Shown: positions 45,713 to 55,582, counted from the stretch's first letter. The stretch is 64,000 bases of DNA from JBLIRR01 sp049472395 (GCA_049472395.1 JBLIRR010000011.1:62001-126000); one strand, 5' to 3'. The notes: a model not told the origin generated them from the letters alone. Made by a program: numbers and translations.

Positions 45713-47143
45713 CATTCCTCCTCCTCCAACAAGGCCTTTTTTTCGCCACTTATCGAAAATCATTTTAACAAGTGTTTCTCCTTGCTCTACAGCGAGTTTA
45801 GGTTTCATACCCCGGGCAACATTGGCCATCATATTCGGAAGAATAAAAGTCGAGAATATTTCACCGGTTGCAGGATTGGCTGGCCCTGGATGACCGATAT
45901 TCGTGCTCCATTTTTCCGCATCTTTTAATACAGCGAGCTTCCCCTTTTCCTCGCCTTCAATACGGAACGGATCATCATCAAACCACGCATTGTGTAAGTC
46001 CCGCAAATTTTTTGCACCCTTTATGGCTGCATAACCACGATTTCCTGATGGTATAGAAGCATCAAAATAGGCAGGAGAGTTATAAAGCTCACTATAATAC
46101 ATCGCCTGATCATAATTTTCCACAAGTGTTAAAAGGAAATTTTTCGCCGTGTCCACATTTTTGGAATGTTTCGGAATAATATAGTTATAAATTACATGCT
46201 CGGAGCTCCAACGCGATCCTCTTGGGCCTTGCAAGGGAGGAACAAAATAAACATCCTTTGCTATTTCCGGCACCTGTCTCTGGGCAGAGCGATAGGCAGA
46301 AATAGAATTGAGTATATAAGAGGCTTTCCCGGCGATGAGGGATTGATTATTAGATACTGCTCCCCAAGCAAAGACTTCAGGTGTCATAGATTCTTTAAAC
46401 AGCTTCGCCATAAGTTCTAATGCCTGGATTGTGCGCTCATTATTAATAACTACGTTTTCATTTTTATCTTGTACACTGGTATCAAAAGACCACAAGAGAG
46501 CCCGCGATGCCATATTCGAATCGAGCTCTTGGGACAATCCAATGCCGAGTTGGACACCATGGTCCTTTTTAATCTTACTCCCATAGGAAATTAAATCTTC
46601 CCAAGTGGCTGGGCCATTGGGCTTGCCAACCTTTGCCCACAGGCTTTTCCGGTAGTCTCCGGGATCAATGACCCACCCATGGCAAAAACTATAAAACTTA
46701 TTCGTATGAGGATTAAAAGAACTTCGTATGCAGAGGGGATGTTGCTTGCCAAATCTCCTTTCAGCTTCCTTATTCACATCAGTTAAATCATGCACACTCG
46801 GCTCAAATTGTGAGGGGGGAGAAATCCACTCAATTAAATCATGCCCTCCTCCTGCTGCTATTTCGGCAGCTGTTCGAGTTGGAATTTCCGCTAGATTAAT
46901 GTGGTCAACTGTTACCGCGATATTATTTTCTTTTCCCCATTTTTGTGTAAAATTATCAAACCACTCTTTGTCATAACGAGGTACAAAGTGTGACCATTGA
47001 AGGATCTTAAGCTCTTTTTTCGCCGCAAAAGCCTTTCTCGGAAGGATGCCGGGGCCGAAGCTCATTGCTAACGCTCCAGCGCCTATGGTTTTGCCAAAAG
47101 TTTTAATAAAATCTCGTCTTGTTATATCTTTGTCCTTAATCAT
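45707..47143 (-). CDS. Twin-arginine-exported ABC substrate-binding protein (carbohydrate family 1)
   Basis: The 478-residue protein has a Tat signal: TRRDFIKTFGK with the twin Arg, then a hydrophobic stretch and RKAFA cleavage. The mature part starts KKELKILQWSHFVPRYDKEWF, as in MalE/UgpB-like family 1 binding proteins, with LIEWISPPSQFEPS and a C-terminal helix region. GAGGAGG lies 5-6 nt before ATG 47143. Tat export suggests folding in the cytoplasm before export. It is the first gene of the transporter operon. Confidence 0.9.
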   Translation of the reverse strand: MIKDKDITRRDFIKTFGKTIGAGALAMSFGPGILPRKAFAAKKELKILQWSHFVPRYDKEWFDNFTQKWGKENNIAVTVDHINLAEIPTRTAAEIAAGGGHDLIEWISPPSQFEPSVHDLTDVNKEAERRFGKQHPLCIRSSFNPHTNKFYSFCHGWVIDPGDYRKSLWAKVGKPNGPATWEDLISYGSKIKKDHGVQLGIGLSQELDSNMASRALLWSFDTSVQDKNENVVINNERTIQALELMAKLFKESMTPEVFAWGAVSNNQSLIAGKASYILNSISAYRSAQRQVPEIAKDVYFVPPLQGPRGSRWSSEHVIYNYIIPKHSKNVDTAKNFLLTLVENYDQAMYYSELYNSPAYFDASIPSGNRGYAAIKGAKNLRDLHNAWFDDDPFRIEGEEKGKLAVLKDAEKWSTNIGHPGPANPATGEIFSTFILPNMMANVARGMKPKLAVEQGETLVKMIFDKWRKKGLVGGGGMA

Positions 47144-47472
47144 TTGCCCTCCTCACAAAAAGCCCCTCCTTGATTATATATTTTTACTCATATTCCATAC
47201 TTTTGAAAATGAAGCATCCCACCCCCTTTCTTTGTACTTAGAGGTAACATAATAAACTTTATTTTACTTATTAATGTTTATTTATATTTAAAGACATAAT
47301 CAATTCTTTTTAATCGTGAAGATTATATATAGAAAATAGAGAAAAGTAAAATTAATTTTTAATAAAAATTCCTGTCTTGTTGTCTATCAAACAAATACCT
47401 CATTTTTCCGATATAGATAATAAGCATTATAAATATTAATAAACAACAAAAATAAATAGAACATATAACAGA
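47144..47472. other. AT-rich intergenic region between divergent genes
   Basis: This 329-nt stretch must hold the promoters of the binding-protein gene (minus) and the SUMF1-domain gene (plus). It is very AT-rich. I see only weak -10-like hexamers (e.g. TATAAA near 47434) and no confident promoter, RNA gene or repeat. Two purine-rich ribosome-like sites (AAGGAGGGG and GAGGAGG) precede the binding-protein start on the minus strand. Confidence 0.4.
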
Positions 47473-48378
47473 GTGAACTATTATAGCCGCTTTTATATAA
47501 TCAATCTTTGGATATTTTTATGGATAACTTTTTTACCTGTCCATTCAATTTCAGGCGAACTCGTAGTATCCGCAGATTCCTTTAATGCACACAAAAAAAT
47601 TCATCAAGAAGCGTCCTTACAACAAAATGCATACTTTCTATCGAATAAAAAAATATCCAATAGCCTTGGAATGGAGTTTGTGTATATATCACCTGGAAGC
47701 TTCATTATGGGAAGCCCGGAATATGAAGAAGGAAGGGACAGTGATGAGAATCTTCACGAGGTGATGGTTACCAAGGGATTTTATATGCAAATAACAGAAG
47801 TTACCCAAGGCCAATGGAAGGAGCTAATGGGGACCAATCCATGGCAGGGAGACAAATATATCCGTGAAGGTAAAAATTACCCTGTAAGTTGTGTATCATG
47901 GTATGATACTCAAAAATTTATTCAAAGATTGAATCAGCGGGAGGGAAAAGATATATACCGTCTTCCCACAGAAGCTGAGTGGGAGTACGGATGTCGGGCC
48001 GGATCACAGAGTATATTTTGTTATGGGGACAATGAGGAGACTTTAAGTGCCTATGCCTGGTATAGTAAAAATGCATACGATATTGGTGAGAAATATGCGC
48101 ATCGCGTTGCCCAGAAACAATCAAATGCCTGGGGTCTTTATGATATGTATGGTAATGTCTGGGAGTGGTGTCAGGACCTTTATGGAAATTATCCCTCCTT
48201 TCCCGTGACTGATCCCATAGGCCCTATGAGCGGTACAAAGAGAGTGAATCGAGGCGGTAGCTGGGTCTATTATGCAAGACGATGCCGGTCCGCAGCCCGA
48301 GGTCTCAACGATCCTAGTGTGAAACATGATAATCTTGGCTTTCGGTTAATTATGAAATCAGAACCAAAAAAAAATTAA
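47473..48378 (+). CDS. Exported SUMF1/FGE-domain protein, probably not a formylglycine enzyme
   Basis: The 301-residue protein starts at GTG 47473 with a weak ribosome site. A signal peptide runs to about residue 28. The SUMF1-type domain (about 65-298) shows LGMEFVYISPGSFIMGSP, TEVTQGQWKELMG, PVSCVSWYD, RLPTEAEWEYGCRAG, YGNVWEWCQD and NRGGSWVYYARRCRSAARG. Compared with formylglycine-generating enzyme, both active-site Cys positions near the C-terminus read Ser and Ala. It may bind a ligand or modify something else. It stands alone between the transporter and the cupin gene. Confidence 0.85.
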   Translation: MNYYSRFYIINLWIFLWITFLPVHSISGELVVSADSFNAHKKIHQEASLQQNAYFLSNKKISNSLGMEFVYISPGSFIMGSPEYEEGRDSDENLHEVMVTKGFYMQITEVTQGQWKELMGTNPWQGDKYIREGKNYPVSCVSWYDTQKFIQRLNQREGKDIYRLPTEAEWEYGCRAGSQSIFCYGDNEETLSAYAWYSKNAYDIGEKYAHRVAQKQSNAWGLYDMYGNVWEWCQDLYGNYPSFPVTDPIGPMSGTKRVNRGGSWVYYARRCRSAARGLNDPSVKHDNLGFRLIMKSEPKKN

Positions 48379-48543
48379 TATGACTCTTATATCAGACAAG
48401 GATTTTATCACAGGGAAAGATGCCTAAAGCCCAAGTATTGTATCAATTAAATACTTATAAAATATTGCTCTTCATCAATTACATATTATAAACTAACGAA
48501 ATAGACGTCCCTATTAATTGATCATATGGGATTAAGCGAAAAA

Positions 48544-48572
48544 TTGATTTCTATAACAAATAAAATTATAAT
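48544..48572 (+). promoter_or_regulatory. Promoter of the cupin gene
   Basis: TTGATT (48544-48549), 17-nt spacer, TATAAT (48567-48572). Transcription would begin near 48579, leaving a leader of about 57 nt before ATG 48636. Confidence 0.65.
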
Positions 48573-48635
48573 AAGGTGTCTGTTATAGAACTTTATTCCA
48601 TAAACCGCATTATAGAGAAAAGAGGAGGAAACAAA

Positions 48636-48995
48636 ATGAGGCCAACAGTTATTACCAATCCGGAATCCATGGAGTGGTCCCCTTGTCCTGAAGAATTGCC
48701 GCCAGGCGCTATGCTTAAGGTATTGAGCGCTGATGAGGAGACAGGGGCAGTAGCAGCTCTGGTAAAGTTCCCTGGTGGTTATATTGAGCCTAAGCACGGC
48801 CATCCTTGTGGGCATGATGTTTATATTATTCAGGGCAAGCTTGTAAACACTGAAAATGGTCAGGAGGTATCCAAAGGGATGTTTTTTTATGCTCCAAAAG
48901 AAGATATCCATGGTCCCTTTCAGGTTCCGAAGGATGAGGAGTGTATCTTCTTCGTCTTGACGGATGGACCTCTTTTTCCATTAATAAAGCCTTAG
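48636..48995 (+). CDS. Single-domain cupin protein
   Basis: The protein has 119 residues from ATG 48636, preceded by a strong AGAGGAGG; an in-frame ATG at 48576 is at the probable transcription start and is rejected. A cupin barrel is visible: motif 1 EPKHGHPCGHDVYIIQGKL with metal-binding His residues, motif 2 GMFFYAPKEDIHGPF with the third His. It likely binds a metal; it could be a small dioxygenase, isomerase or sensor and the substrate is unknown. It has its own promoter. The 3' end overlaps oleD by 4 nt on the opposite strand. Confidence 0.82.
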   Translation: MRPTVITNPESMEWSPCPEELPPGAMLKVLSADEETGAVAALVKFPGGYIEPKHGHPCGHDVYIIQGKLVNTENGQEVSKGMFFYAPKEDIHGPFQVPKDEECIFFVLTDGPLFPLIKP

Positions 48996-50023
48996 GGAGG
49001 TTGTATGTTCATATATGGTATAAGAGAGCTTTGCAGCCACTGTTCTAATCGTTGTAATCCTTCATCAAGCTTAACACGAGGCTCGTAGCCTAAATCACGC
49101 CTCGCCGCACTAATATCAAACCAGTGCGAGGTGGCAAGCTCCCGCACGACCCACCGAGTCATGGGGGGCTCACGCTTTATCCCGATTAATCCATAGATCT
49201 TTTCACACATCCACGCAAGTGAGAACGCACTCCTATAAGAAATCGCCCTGTCAACCGGAGGAATGTGAGCGGCCTTGAGCAACCTGTTTACAAATTCCCA
49301 AATTTCAACCGGTTCCCCTGAGCTTATAAAATATGTTCTGCCGGCAATGCGCGCGGCCTCATTTGCTTCAGAGTAAAGCTTATCAGCTGCACAAAGATGA
49401 GCATTGGCTGCATCATCAATATACGTGATATCAGTCATTTTCACCGGGCCCTTTATGCGACGAAGTCTCCTTCGGCGGCCCCGGTCAAGAACACGCGGCA
49501 GCAGTGATGTATCTCCGGGCCCCCATATTACATGAGGCCGAAGTGCAACAGTCTTGAGCATATTCGAATTCGCTTCTATCACTCTGCGTTCTGCCATTGC
49601 CTTTGTTTCAGGGTAGAAGGCTTCATAATGGTCAGGATACATGATTGACTCATCAACACCTTCAAGATCGGTCTTTCCAAAGACAACACTCGGAGTAGAG
49701 GTGTAAATAAGGCAGGAAACCTTATTTTCTCCACACGCCCTAATTACATTCTCCGTTCCTTTTACATTAATTGCATAGAAATCTTCATAAGAGCCCCACG
49801 AAGAGACTTTAGCCGCAACATGAAAAATGATGGCACACCCCTTCGCTGCTTCCACCACAGCGTCTTGGTCAGCAATATTCCCTTGCACCTGCTCGATACC
49901 AAGTTTCTCAAGTGATGAATACCCCTTGCGGGAAAAGGTGCGAACTTCATAACCCCTCTCTCGCAACATACGCACGAGTGCACTCCCCAGAAACCCGCCT
50001 CCACCTGTAACGAGCACTTTCAT
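48992..50023 (-). CDS. oleD: OleD-like NAD(P)-dependent 2-alkyl-3-ketoacid reductase
   Basis: The protein has 343 residues from ATG 50023, which overlaps the oleC stop (ATGA); an in-frame start at 50044 adds only GPGKAD. It is an extended short-chain dehydrogenase: VTGGGGFLGSAL for the cofactor, YTSTPSVVF with the active Ser region, and YPETKAMAE with the catalytic Tyr-x3-Lys. The family includes 3-beta-hydroxysteroid dehydrogenases; beside OleC and OleB it fits OleD, which reduces the beta-keto acid to a beta-hydroxy acid in head-to-head hydrocarbon synthesis. Confidence 0.85.
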   Translation of the reverse strand: MKVLVTGGGGFLGSALVRMLRERGYEVRTFSRKGYSSLEKLGIEQVQGNIADQDAVVEAAKGCAIIFHVAAKVSSWGSYEDFYAINVKGTENVIRACGENKVSCLIYTSTPSVVFGKTDLEGVDESIMYPDHYEAFYPETKAMAERRVIEANSNMLKTVALRPHVIWGPGDTSLLPRVLDRGRRRRLRRIKGPVKMTDITYIDDAANAHLCAADKLYSEANEAARIAGRTYFISSGEPVEIWEFVNRLLKAAHIPPVDRAISYRSAFSLAWMCEKIYGLIGIKREPPMTRWVVRELATSHWFDISAARRDLGYEPRVKLDEGLQRLEQWLQSSLIPYMNIQPP

Positions 50024-51690
50024 GTCAGCTTTTCCTGGGCCCATACGGTGAGCTTTTCGCGAAAAATTTTCGCATTATGTCGAACATCCACTGGAAAGGA
50101 TGAATGAAACAGTATGGTTTCAATCGTTTTTGTGTGCTCATAGGACTTCGCAATTTTCAGGAGCTCCTTTGTCAGAAGAGCTTTATTGATTTTCATGCCC
50201 TTCTCCAGCTCAACACAGAGAACCGGCAGGGTTTTCCCATCTTTCTTTATACCGACAAGTGCACTTCTGAACACATTCGGATTGAGGTTAAAAATTGCCT
50301 CACAAGGAATCGTAAACATTGTTTTATTATCAATCTCAACCCGATGATTCTTCCGCCCGCACATCCACAGACGGCCTCGATCATCCAAATAACCCACATC
50401 CCCCATCCTATGACGAACGGTACCATCAGGTTCATATATTTTTGCCAACTTTGTTGAGTCTTCCTTGTTGTAATATTCGGGTGTCACCACCGAACCCTTC
50501 ACCACGATCTCTCCGATCTGATTTGGTGGTAAGGCCAAATCATCTGACCATCGCCTAATCGGCTCATCTATAATGGGAATTATCTTCACTTCCATCCCTT
50601 TTAACGGCAATCCCACACACACGCCCCCACCTCGATCCGTGGAACGTCTTGTGTGATGTAAAATTGTTCTGCTTCCTATTACAGAAACGGGGAGTGATTC
50701 GGTTGCCCCGTAAGGTGTAAATACTTCAGCGCCCTTAGACAATATATTCTGGAAACGCTCAATTGCGCATATGGAAGCCGGTGCCCCTGCCGAAATCGCT
50801 CGTTTGAGGGTTTTTAGATGAATTGAATGCTTATGACAATAGCGACCTAGTTTATCAATGAGCGCCGGGGAGGCAAACATATTAGTACATGCAAAATCTT
50901 CACACGCTTCTATCAATTTACGCGGATCAGCTAAAGCAGGGCGGCTGGCATCCATGTCAGGGACTATCGATGCCATCCCAAGAGCAGGTCCAAAAAGAGC
51001 GAAAAGGGGAAATGTGGAAAGATCGCGCTCACCCGCCCTGATATTAAAAGCATCTTTAAGCATTGTAACCTGCGATGCAAATACATGATGTGGCGTGACC
51101 ACCCCCTTGGGAACGCCCGTACTTCCACTTGTAAACAAAATTGCAGCAGTCTCGTTAAAGACCGGATTAAACACAGGATAAGGATGAGGGGATGATCCTT
51201 CCATAATCTTTCGCAGTGTACATCCTCCCCAGCACACTCTTCTCCCTACCGTAAATCTTAATTTCAGGGTCTTTCTGCACCACCCAAAAAGAATCCGTGC
51301 CACGTGGGCCTTCGGAATGCCAATAAATGCCGAAGGTTCTGCCTCTGCGAGGCACTTCCCCAAATTCTTAATGCCCATACCAGGATCAACCATCACCAAA
51401 ATGGCGCCTATCTTTAACAGGGCAAAGGTTAACGCGAAAAACTCGATACTCGGCTTTACCATTACAACCGTCCTTGTTCCTTGCTTTATGCCTGCATGCC
51501 AAAGTCCATGCGCAATACAATCGCTCCATTGATTGAGCTGCGATAAAGTCAGTGTCGCATAACAGGCTTTCCCTTTAGTCCTTTTCCCGGTTGAAACAGC
51601 AACTGCAAGAGAATCAGGATGAGAGTGGGCCATATAAGGCAAATAAGCAGCGACGTTTTTAAAACCCTTTGTTTCAGATTTCATTAACAT
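50020..51690 (-). CDS. oleC: OleC-like AMP-dependent beta-lactone synthetase
   Basis: The 556-residue ANL-family enzyme has ILFTSGSTGVPKGVV (A3), YGATESLPVS (A5), HRMGDVGYLDDRGRLW (A7 region) and a C-terminal VRHNAKIFREKL that is typical of OleC. OleC turns beta-hydroxy acids into beta-lactones with ATP. The start overlaps the end of oleB by 7 nt, and the stop overlaps oleD, so B-C-D are co-translated. Confidence 0.88.
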   Translation of the reverse strand: MLMKSETKGFKNVAAYLPYMAHSHPDSLAVAVSTGKRTKGKACYATLTLSQLNQWSDCIAHGLWHAGIKQGTRTVVMVKPSIEFFALTFALLKIGAILVMVDPGMGIKNLGKCLAEAEPSAFIGIPKAHVARILFGWCRKTLKLRFTVGRRVCWGGCTLRKIMEGSSPHPYPVFNPVFNETAAILFTSGSTGVPKGVVTPHHVFASQVTMLKDAFNIRAGERDLSTFPLFALFGPALGMASIVPDMDASRPALADPRKLIEACEDFACTNMFASPALIDKLGRYCHKHSIHLKTLKRAISAGAPASICAIERFQNILSKGAEVFTPYGATESLPVSVIGSRTILHHTRRSTDRGGGVCVGLPLKGMEVKIIPIIDEPIRRWSDDLALPPNQIGEIVVKGSVVTPEYYNKEDSTKLAKIYEPDGTVRHRMGDVGYLDDRGRLWMCGRKNHRVEIDNKTMFTIPCEAIFNLNPNVFRSALVGIKKDGKTLPVLCVELEKGMKINKALLTKELLKIAKSYEHTKTIETILFHSSFPVDVRHNAKIFREKLTVWAQEKLT

Positions 51691-52568
51691 ACCTCTAACG
51701 GATGAGCTAGTAAAAATCTTTCCATTAATGAAATTACCTCATCACCTGCATCCTCAAGGATATAATGGCCACAATCTTTAAATCTATGAACATCCACATT
51801 CGGAAATCGAGTCATCCATTCATCAAGAAAATTATGATCAAACACAAAATCTCGCATACCCCAACAGATTAACATAGGCTTGTCAGCAAGACATGTGAGC
51901 ATTCCTGCCGTCCGTGAGAGAATTTCAAAAGAGCGGTCTTGCGAACGAAGCGGAATATCTTGCACAAAACGATGAATTGCGATCCGATCTGCCCATGATT
52001 TATACGGCTCAAGGTAACCAGAGGCTATTTCGGGAGACAGTGGCCGTCGTGATACACAAAAGTGATTAGCACCGCGTACAAAGGCATTTACTCCACGCAC
52101 AAAAAACGATCCGAGCCAAGGACTTCGAGCAAGCATGAGTGTTGCGGGGAACCTCTTTGCATCTGGTTTTGGGAATGCAGCCGTGTTAAAAACCACAAGA
52201 CGGCTAATTTTTTCAGGATGCTGGGTTGCCCATGCTATACCAATCATCCCACCCCAGTCGTGCACCACAAGAGTAATCCTCTCGAGCCCCATATGAGATA
52301 TGAAATAGTCCAAATCTGAGAGACGCTGAGCCAGCGTATAATCATAATGATGGTCATCAGGCTTATCTGAACGGCCACACCCTATGTGGTCTGGCGCAAT
52401 CATACGATAACGATCAGAAAAAGCCTTGATGAGTTCACGATAATAAAAAGACCAGGTAGGATTGCCATGGATCATAAGAATAGGTTCGCCATGACCTTCA
52501 TCCACATAATGATACTTATTATTATCAATAGTGAGATAGTGAGGTTTAAAAGGATAAAGTGCGTTCAC
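51684..52568 (-). CDS. oleB: OleB-like alpha/beta hydrolase (beta-lactone decarboxylase)
   Basis: The 294-residue protein starts at GTG 52568 with GAGAGG close upstream. It has the oxyanion motif IHGNPTWSF, nucleophile VVHDWGG (Asp104) as in haloalkane dehalogenases, and the late His in KDCGHYILED. OleB belongs to this fold and removes CO2 from beta-lactones to give cis-olefins. Adjacent oleC and oleD support the call; a true haloalkane dehalogenase is the alternative. It has its own promoter. Confidence 0.87.
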   Translation of the reverse strand: MNALYPFKPHYLTIDNNKYHYVDEGHGEPILMIHGNPTWSFYYRELIKAFSDRYRMIAPDHIGCGRSDKPDDHHYDYTLAQRLSDLDYFISHMGLERITLVVHDWGGMIGIAWATQHPEKISRLVVFNTAAFPKPDAKRFPATLMLARSPWLGSFFVRGVNAFVRGANHFCVSRRPLSPEIASGYLEPYKSWADRIAIHRFVQDIPLRSQDRSFEILSRTAGMLTCLADKPMLICWGMRDFVFDHNFLDEWMTRFPNVDVHRFKDCGHYILEDAGDEVISLMERFLLAHPLEVC

Positions 52569-52610
52569 AAGCCTCTCGCATAAAAAAATTTAAGCCGAAT
52601 CATACTTATA

Positions 52611-52638
52611 ATTATCTACATCAGAGGGTAATAGTCAA
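52611..52638 (-). promoter_or_regulatory. Internal promoter ahead of oleB
   Basis: On the minus strand TTGACT (plus 52633-52638) is followed after 16 nt by GATAAT (plus 52611-52616), in the 125-nt gap between the flavoenzyme and oleB genes. Confidence 0.55.
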
Positions 52639-52693
52639 GGATTATTATACCTATCCAACAATTCTATTTTTGCCGTGCGTTTCTTATTTCAGC

Positions 52694-54079
52694 TTATTTC
52701 AAAAGATACAGGTTTGCCATGGATATGCCACTTAAAAGAGCGCCGATGATGCCTAAAAATCCCTGATCTGTACCACAGATATAAAGGTTCCTGAATGGGG
52801 TCAGACCATCTCTTTTTTTATAAGGGGTGCCATACACAGCGCCGTTAATATGACCTGTAAAATTATAGACCGTCCTCGGAGTAAAGATATCTGAGAAGAC
52901 AATAGAATCCCTAAAATCAGGGATGAGGGTTATTACCTTCCGCAGAATCATCTCTCGTGCTCTTTCTTTCTGACGCTGATAGTCTTCCTCGCGAAGGTTA
53001 TTCCACAGACTGAAATTCGCGAGGCATGTCACCCTGAGAATGTTGTCTTTAAGCGGGCTTTTGTAGTTAAAATTATTCGGACAACAGATTACCCCACTTG
53101 AAGTATCTACAAAATCATCAGGCCGTTTATAATGAAATCGATTGTTCTGGCTGAAAAAACAAATGCTCTGTGTAAAACCTTGCTCATTCATACTCCGATT
53201 AAGAAGAACGATAAGCTCTACAAACGATAGTTTCCCAACCCTATCCTCATGTGGAGCAAAAGATTTTTTCTGAGGCGAGCACAGCGCCCCTGTCTCAAAA
53301 TAACCTATTGATGAGAGGATCCTTTTTGCCCTTATTTCCTCTCCATTTTCGAGGAGTACAGACCTTACAGCGTCATTGTTGACAAGAATTTTCTTCACCG
53401 CACTGCGCGTGTGGAGTGTGCCTCCTAAGCGCACATATTTTTTTAGCAACAGGCTTAATAGTGGGCGCACACCACCTGCTGGTCGAGCAAATCCCTCGCA
53501 AAATATACTCTTGAACATGACGGCAAACTGCGAAAAATCCATGTCATGTTCCCCTGAGCACCCATAAAACATGAGCGGGCAAAAAAGCATATCAACTAAT
53601 AGGGGGTCCGAGATAAAAGATGCGACTATTGTGCGAGCTGACATAAAAGAGGAGTGCAAGTCCAATTCATCAAATTCTGAGATGTATCTAAGCAATCGCT
53701 GAAAATTATCTTTTTGGGCAGGGAAGTTATCGTTTATACTATCAAAAAGAAATTCACGTTCGTTGGTAAAATATAAGGTCTTCCGCGGAAACTTAATACT
53801 TGAAATAATCTGCTCAGATAAACTGAAATCTTCGTATTTTAATCTCAGCTGCCTTAATAATTTGGGGAAAGGTGTATTTTTTGTGCTCTTCGGCACATAA
53901 TTTGTCAACGCATGGAGGCCAACGTCGAATTTATACCCGTTTTTGGTGTAAAAGGAATTTAATCCTCCTATCTTGGAATGTTTTTCCAGAATACAGACTT
54001 TTTTATTATAATAGGCTGCTCTTATACCGGCAGCAAGTCCCGACATCCCCGCCCCAATAATGAGGACATCCAAACTCAT
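52694..54079 (-). CDS. CrtI/phytoene desaturase-like FAD oxidoreductase
   Basis: The 461-residue protein begins with the FAD motif LIIGAGMSGLAAGIRAA and LEKHSKIGGLNSFY, as in carotenoid desaturases, isomerases and retinol saturases. A mid region with FARPAGGVRPLLSLL and a C-terminal YICGTDQGFLGIIGALLSGISMA complete the fold. No carotenoid backbone genes (crtB, crtE) are nearby; it sits directly after a ketosynthase and an ACP. It may add, remove or shift double bonds in an acyl chain bound to the ACP (inference). Confidence 0.85.
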   Translation of the reverse strand: MSLDVLIIGAGMSGLAAGIRAAYYNKKVCILEKHSKIGGLNSFYTKNGYKFDVGLHALTNYVPKSTKNTPFPKLLRQLRLKYEDFSLSEQIISSIKFPRKTLYFTNEREFLFDSINDNFPAQKDNFQRLLRYISEFDELDLHSSFMSARTIVASFISDPLLVDMLFCPLMFYGCSGEHDMDFSQFAVMFKSIFCEGFARPAGGVRPLLSLLLKKYVRLGGTLHTRSAVKKILVNNDAVRSVLLENGEEIRAKRILSSIGYFETGALCSPQKKSFAPHEDRVGKLSFVELIVLLNRSMNEQGFTQSICFFSQNNRFHYKRPDDFVDTSSGVICCPNNFNYKSPLKDNILRVTCLANFSLWNNLREEDYQRQKERAREMILRKVITLIPDFRDSIVFSDIFTPRTVYNFTGHINGAVYGTPYKKRDGLTPFRNLYICGTDQGFLGIIGALLSGISMANLYLLK

Positions 54080-54082
54080 ACG

Positions 54083-54340
54083 TTAGACTTGAAGGTGCTC
54101 GAGTTTTGGCGTAAGATATGCGACAGAGCTATCCAAGGTATTTAATTCTTGATAATTTTCTTCTGGCACCTCAAGTTGATAGCGTTTTCTAATCTCCATT
54201 ACAATATCTAAAAAATCCATTGAATCTAACTCTATTTGTTCTCTAATTGGCACATCCCCCTTTATATTAGTCACATCTTCATCAGGCACGATTTCAGCAA
54301 TAATATCTAACAGTGCGGTTCTCACTTCTTCAGCTATCAT
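54083..54340 (-). CDS. Acyl carrier protein
   Basis: The 85-residue protein has the phosphopantetheine site ELDSMDFLDIV (Ser40) in a helix-rich acidic frame. It is dedicated to this cluster: it lies 6 nt after the ketosynthase and 3 nt before the flavoenzyme. It is not the housekeeping AcpP, whose neighbours (fabD, fabG, fabF) are absent. Confidence 0.9.
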   Translation of the reverse strand: MIAEEVRTALLDIIAEIVPDEDVTNIKGDVPIREQIELDSMDFLDIVMEIRKRYQLEVPEENYQELNTLDSSVAYLTPKLEHLQV

Positions 54341-54346
54341 AAATAC

Positions 54347-55582
54347 TCATCTCCTCCTAATTATTGTCACTGAATTTATCCCTAACATTCCAAAGGAATT
54401 GTTCAAAATATAATCAATCTTTGATTTATATATCGGTTTATTTATAATAAGATTTTCAAAAGCACACTCTGGATCCAGATTATCAATATTAATGGTAGGA
54501 TGGACCATATGATCTTCAAATGAGGGGATATTCCCTGCCAGTTCCAATGCGCCTGCTGCCCCCATAGCATGGCCTATATACCCTTTTGTATTATTATAAT
54601 ATACATTCGAACACCCACTAAAAACATTTCGTAGTGCCTGACACTCTTGAATATCTCCCTGCTTTGTTGCCGTAGCATGCATATTTACAATATCTATATC
54701 ATTAGGACAGATTCCCGCTTTCTTAATTGCATGTTCTATACATTGTGCCTGCCTCTCCTGATTCGGTAAAACAAAATCCTCTGCATCAGAATTTATGGCA
54801 TACCCAGCAATCTCGCCATAAATTTTAGCTCCTCGATTTAAAGCGCATGATAGCCGCTCCAAGATATATATGCACCCTCCTTCTGATACCACAATCCCGT
54901 TTCTGTCTCTATCAAATGGTCTGCACGCGCGTTTTGGATCTTCATGGGATGCCAGTTCCCCTTGACTCTTAAAACTGGCAAAAATACCAAATGTATGGAT
55001 ACTTTCAGATACGCCCCCTGCTAACGCAATATCAACCTCGCCCAAAATAAGCATTTGTGCGCCTTGAATCAATCCCACATTTCCGGCTGCACACGCTGCT
55101 CCCAAAGTATAATGGGGTCCTCTTATTCCCAAATTTAGGCTTACCTCTCCAGCCGGGTTATTGGCCACAGTCCTTGGATTATGATGATGCGACCAATACT
55201 TTGTATCATAATTATATTCCTTGATTACCGCAATCTCATTTTCAGTCTCAACATTTCCGTGCTCAGTAATACCAATATATATTCCTATTCTTGATTTATC
55301 AACAGAATCAAGGTTCAACCCCGCATCATGAATCGCCTCATTGGCACAATAAATTGAAATAGAGCCGGCACGGGTACCGCGGCGAAGCTGTTTTTTACTT
55401 TGATATTTAATATCATCAAAATTGCATACCCCGGCAAAAATATTCTCCATATACCGTGTTTTAAACCGAGTAATTCCCGAGTTACCCTGAAGAAGATTAT
55501 GCCGGAACTCAGCAAGATTATTGCCATTTGGAGCTGTAAGACCAATCCCTGTAATTACAATAGGTTCGTCATAACTTATCAT
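54347..55582 (-). CDS. Beta-ketoacyl-ACP synthase, FabF (KAS II) type
   Basis: The protein has 411 residues from ATG 55582 (family-like ISYDEPIVITGIGL); ATG 55606 would add eight residues but lies only about 9 nt from the predicted transcript start. The active-site Cys is in LGAACAAGN (Cys164 in this numbering), with His in NMHATATKQGD and Lys/His in NTKGYIGHAMGAAG, so the Cys-His-His triad is complete. It condenses acyl chains with malonyl-ACP. In this operon it stands in the position that a thiolase-like OleA would fill in ole clusters. Confidence 0.9.
   Translation of the reverse strand: MISYDEPIVITGIGLTAPNGNNLAEFRHNLLQGNSGITRFKTRYMENIFAGVCNFDDIKYQSKKQLRRGTRAGSISIYCANEAIHDAGLNLDSVDKSRIGIYIGITEHGNVETENEIAVIKEYNYDTKYWSHHHNPRTVANNPAGEVSLNLGIRGPHYTLGAACAAGNVGLIQGAQMLILGEVDIALAGGVSESIHTFGIFASFKSQGELASHEDPKRACRPFDRDRNGIVVSEGGCIYILERLSCALNRGAKIYGEIAGYAINSDAEDFVLPNQERQAQCIEHAIKKAGICPNDIDIVNMHATATKQGDIQECQALRNVFSGCSNVYYNNTKGYIGHAMGAAGALELAGNIPSFEDHMVHPTINIDNLDPECAFENLIINKPIYKSKIDYILNNSFGMLGINSVTIIRRR

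Noticed and set aside
52694..54079. Carotenoid biosynthesis cluster
   Set aside because: Only one CrtI-like gene is present; no phytoene synthase or prenyl transferase is nearby, and the neighbours are acyl-chain enzymes.
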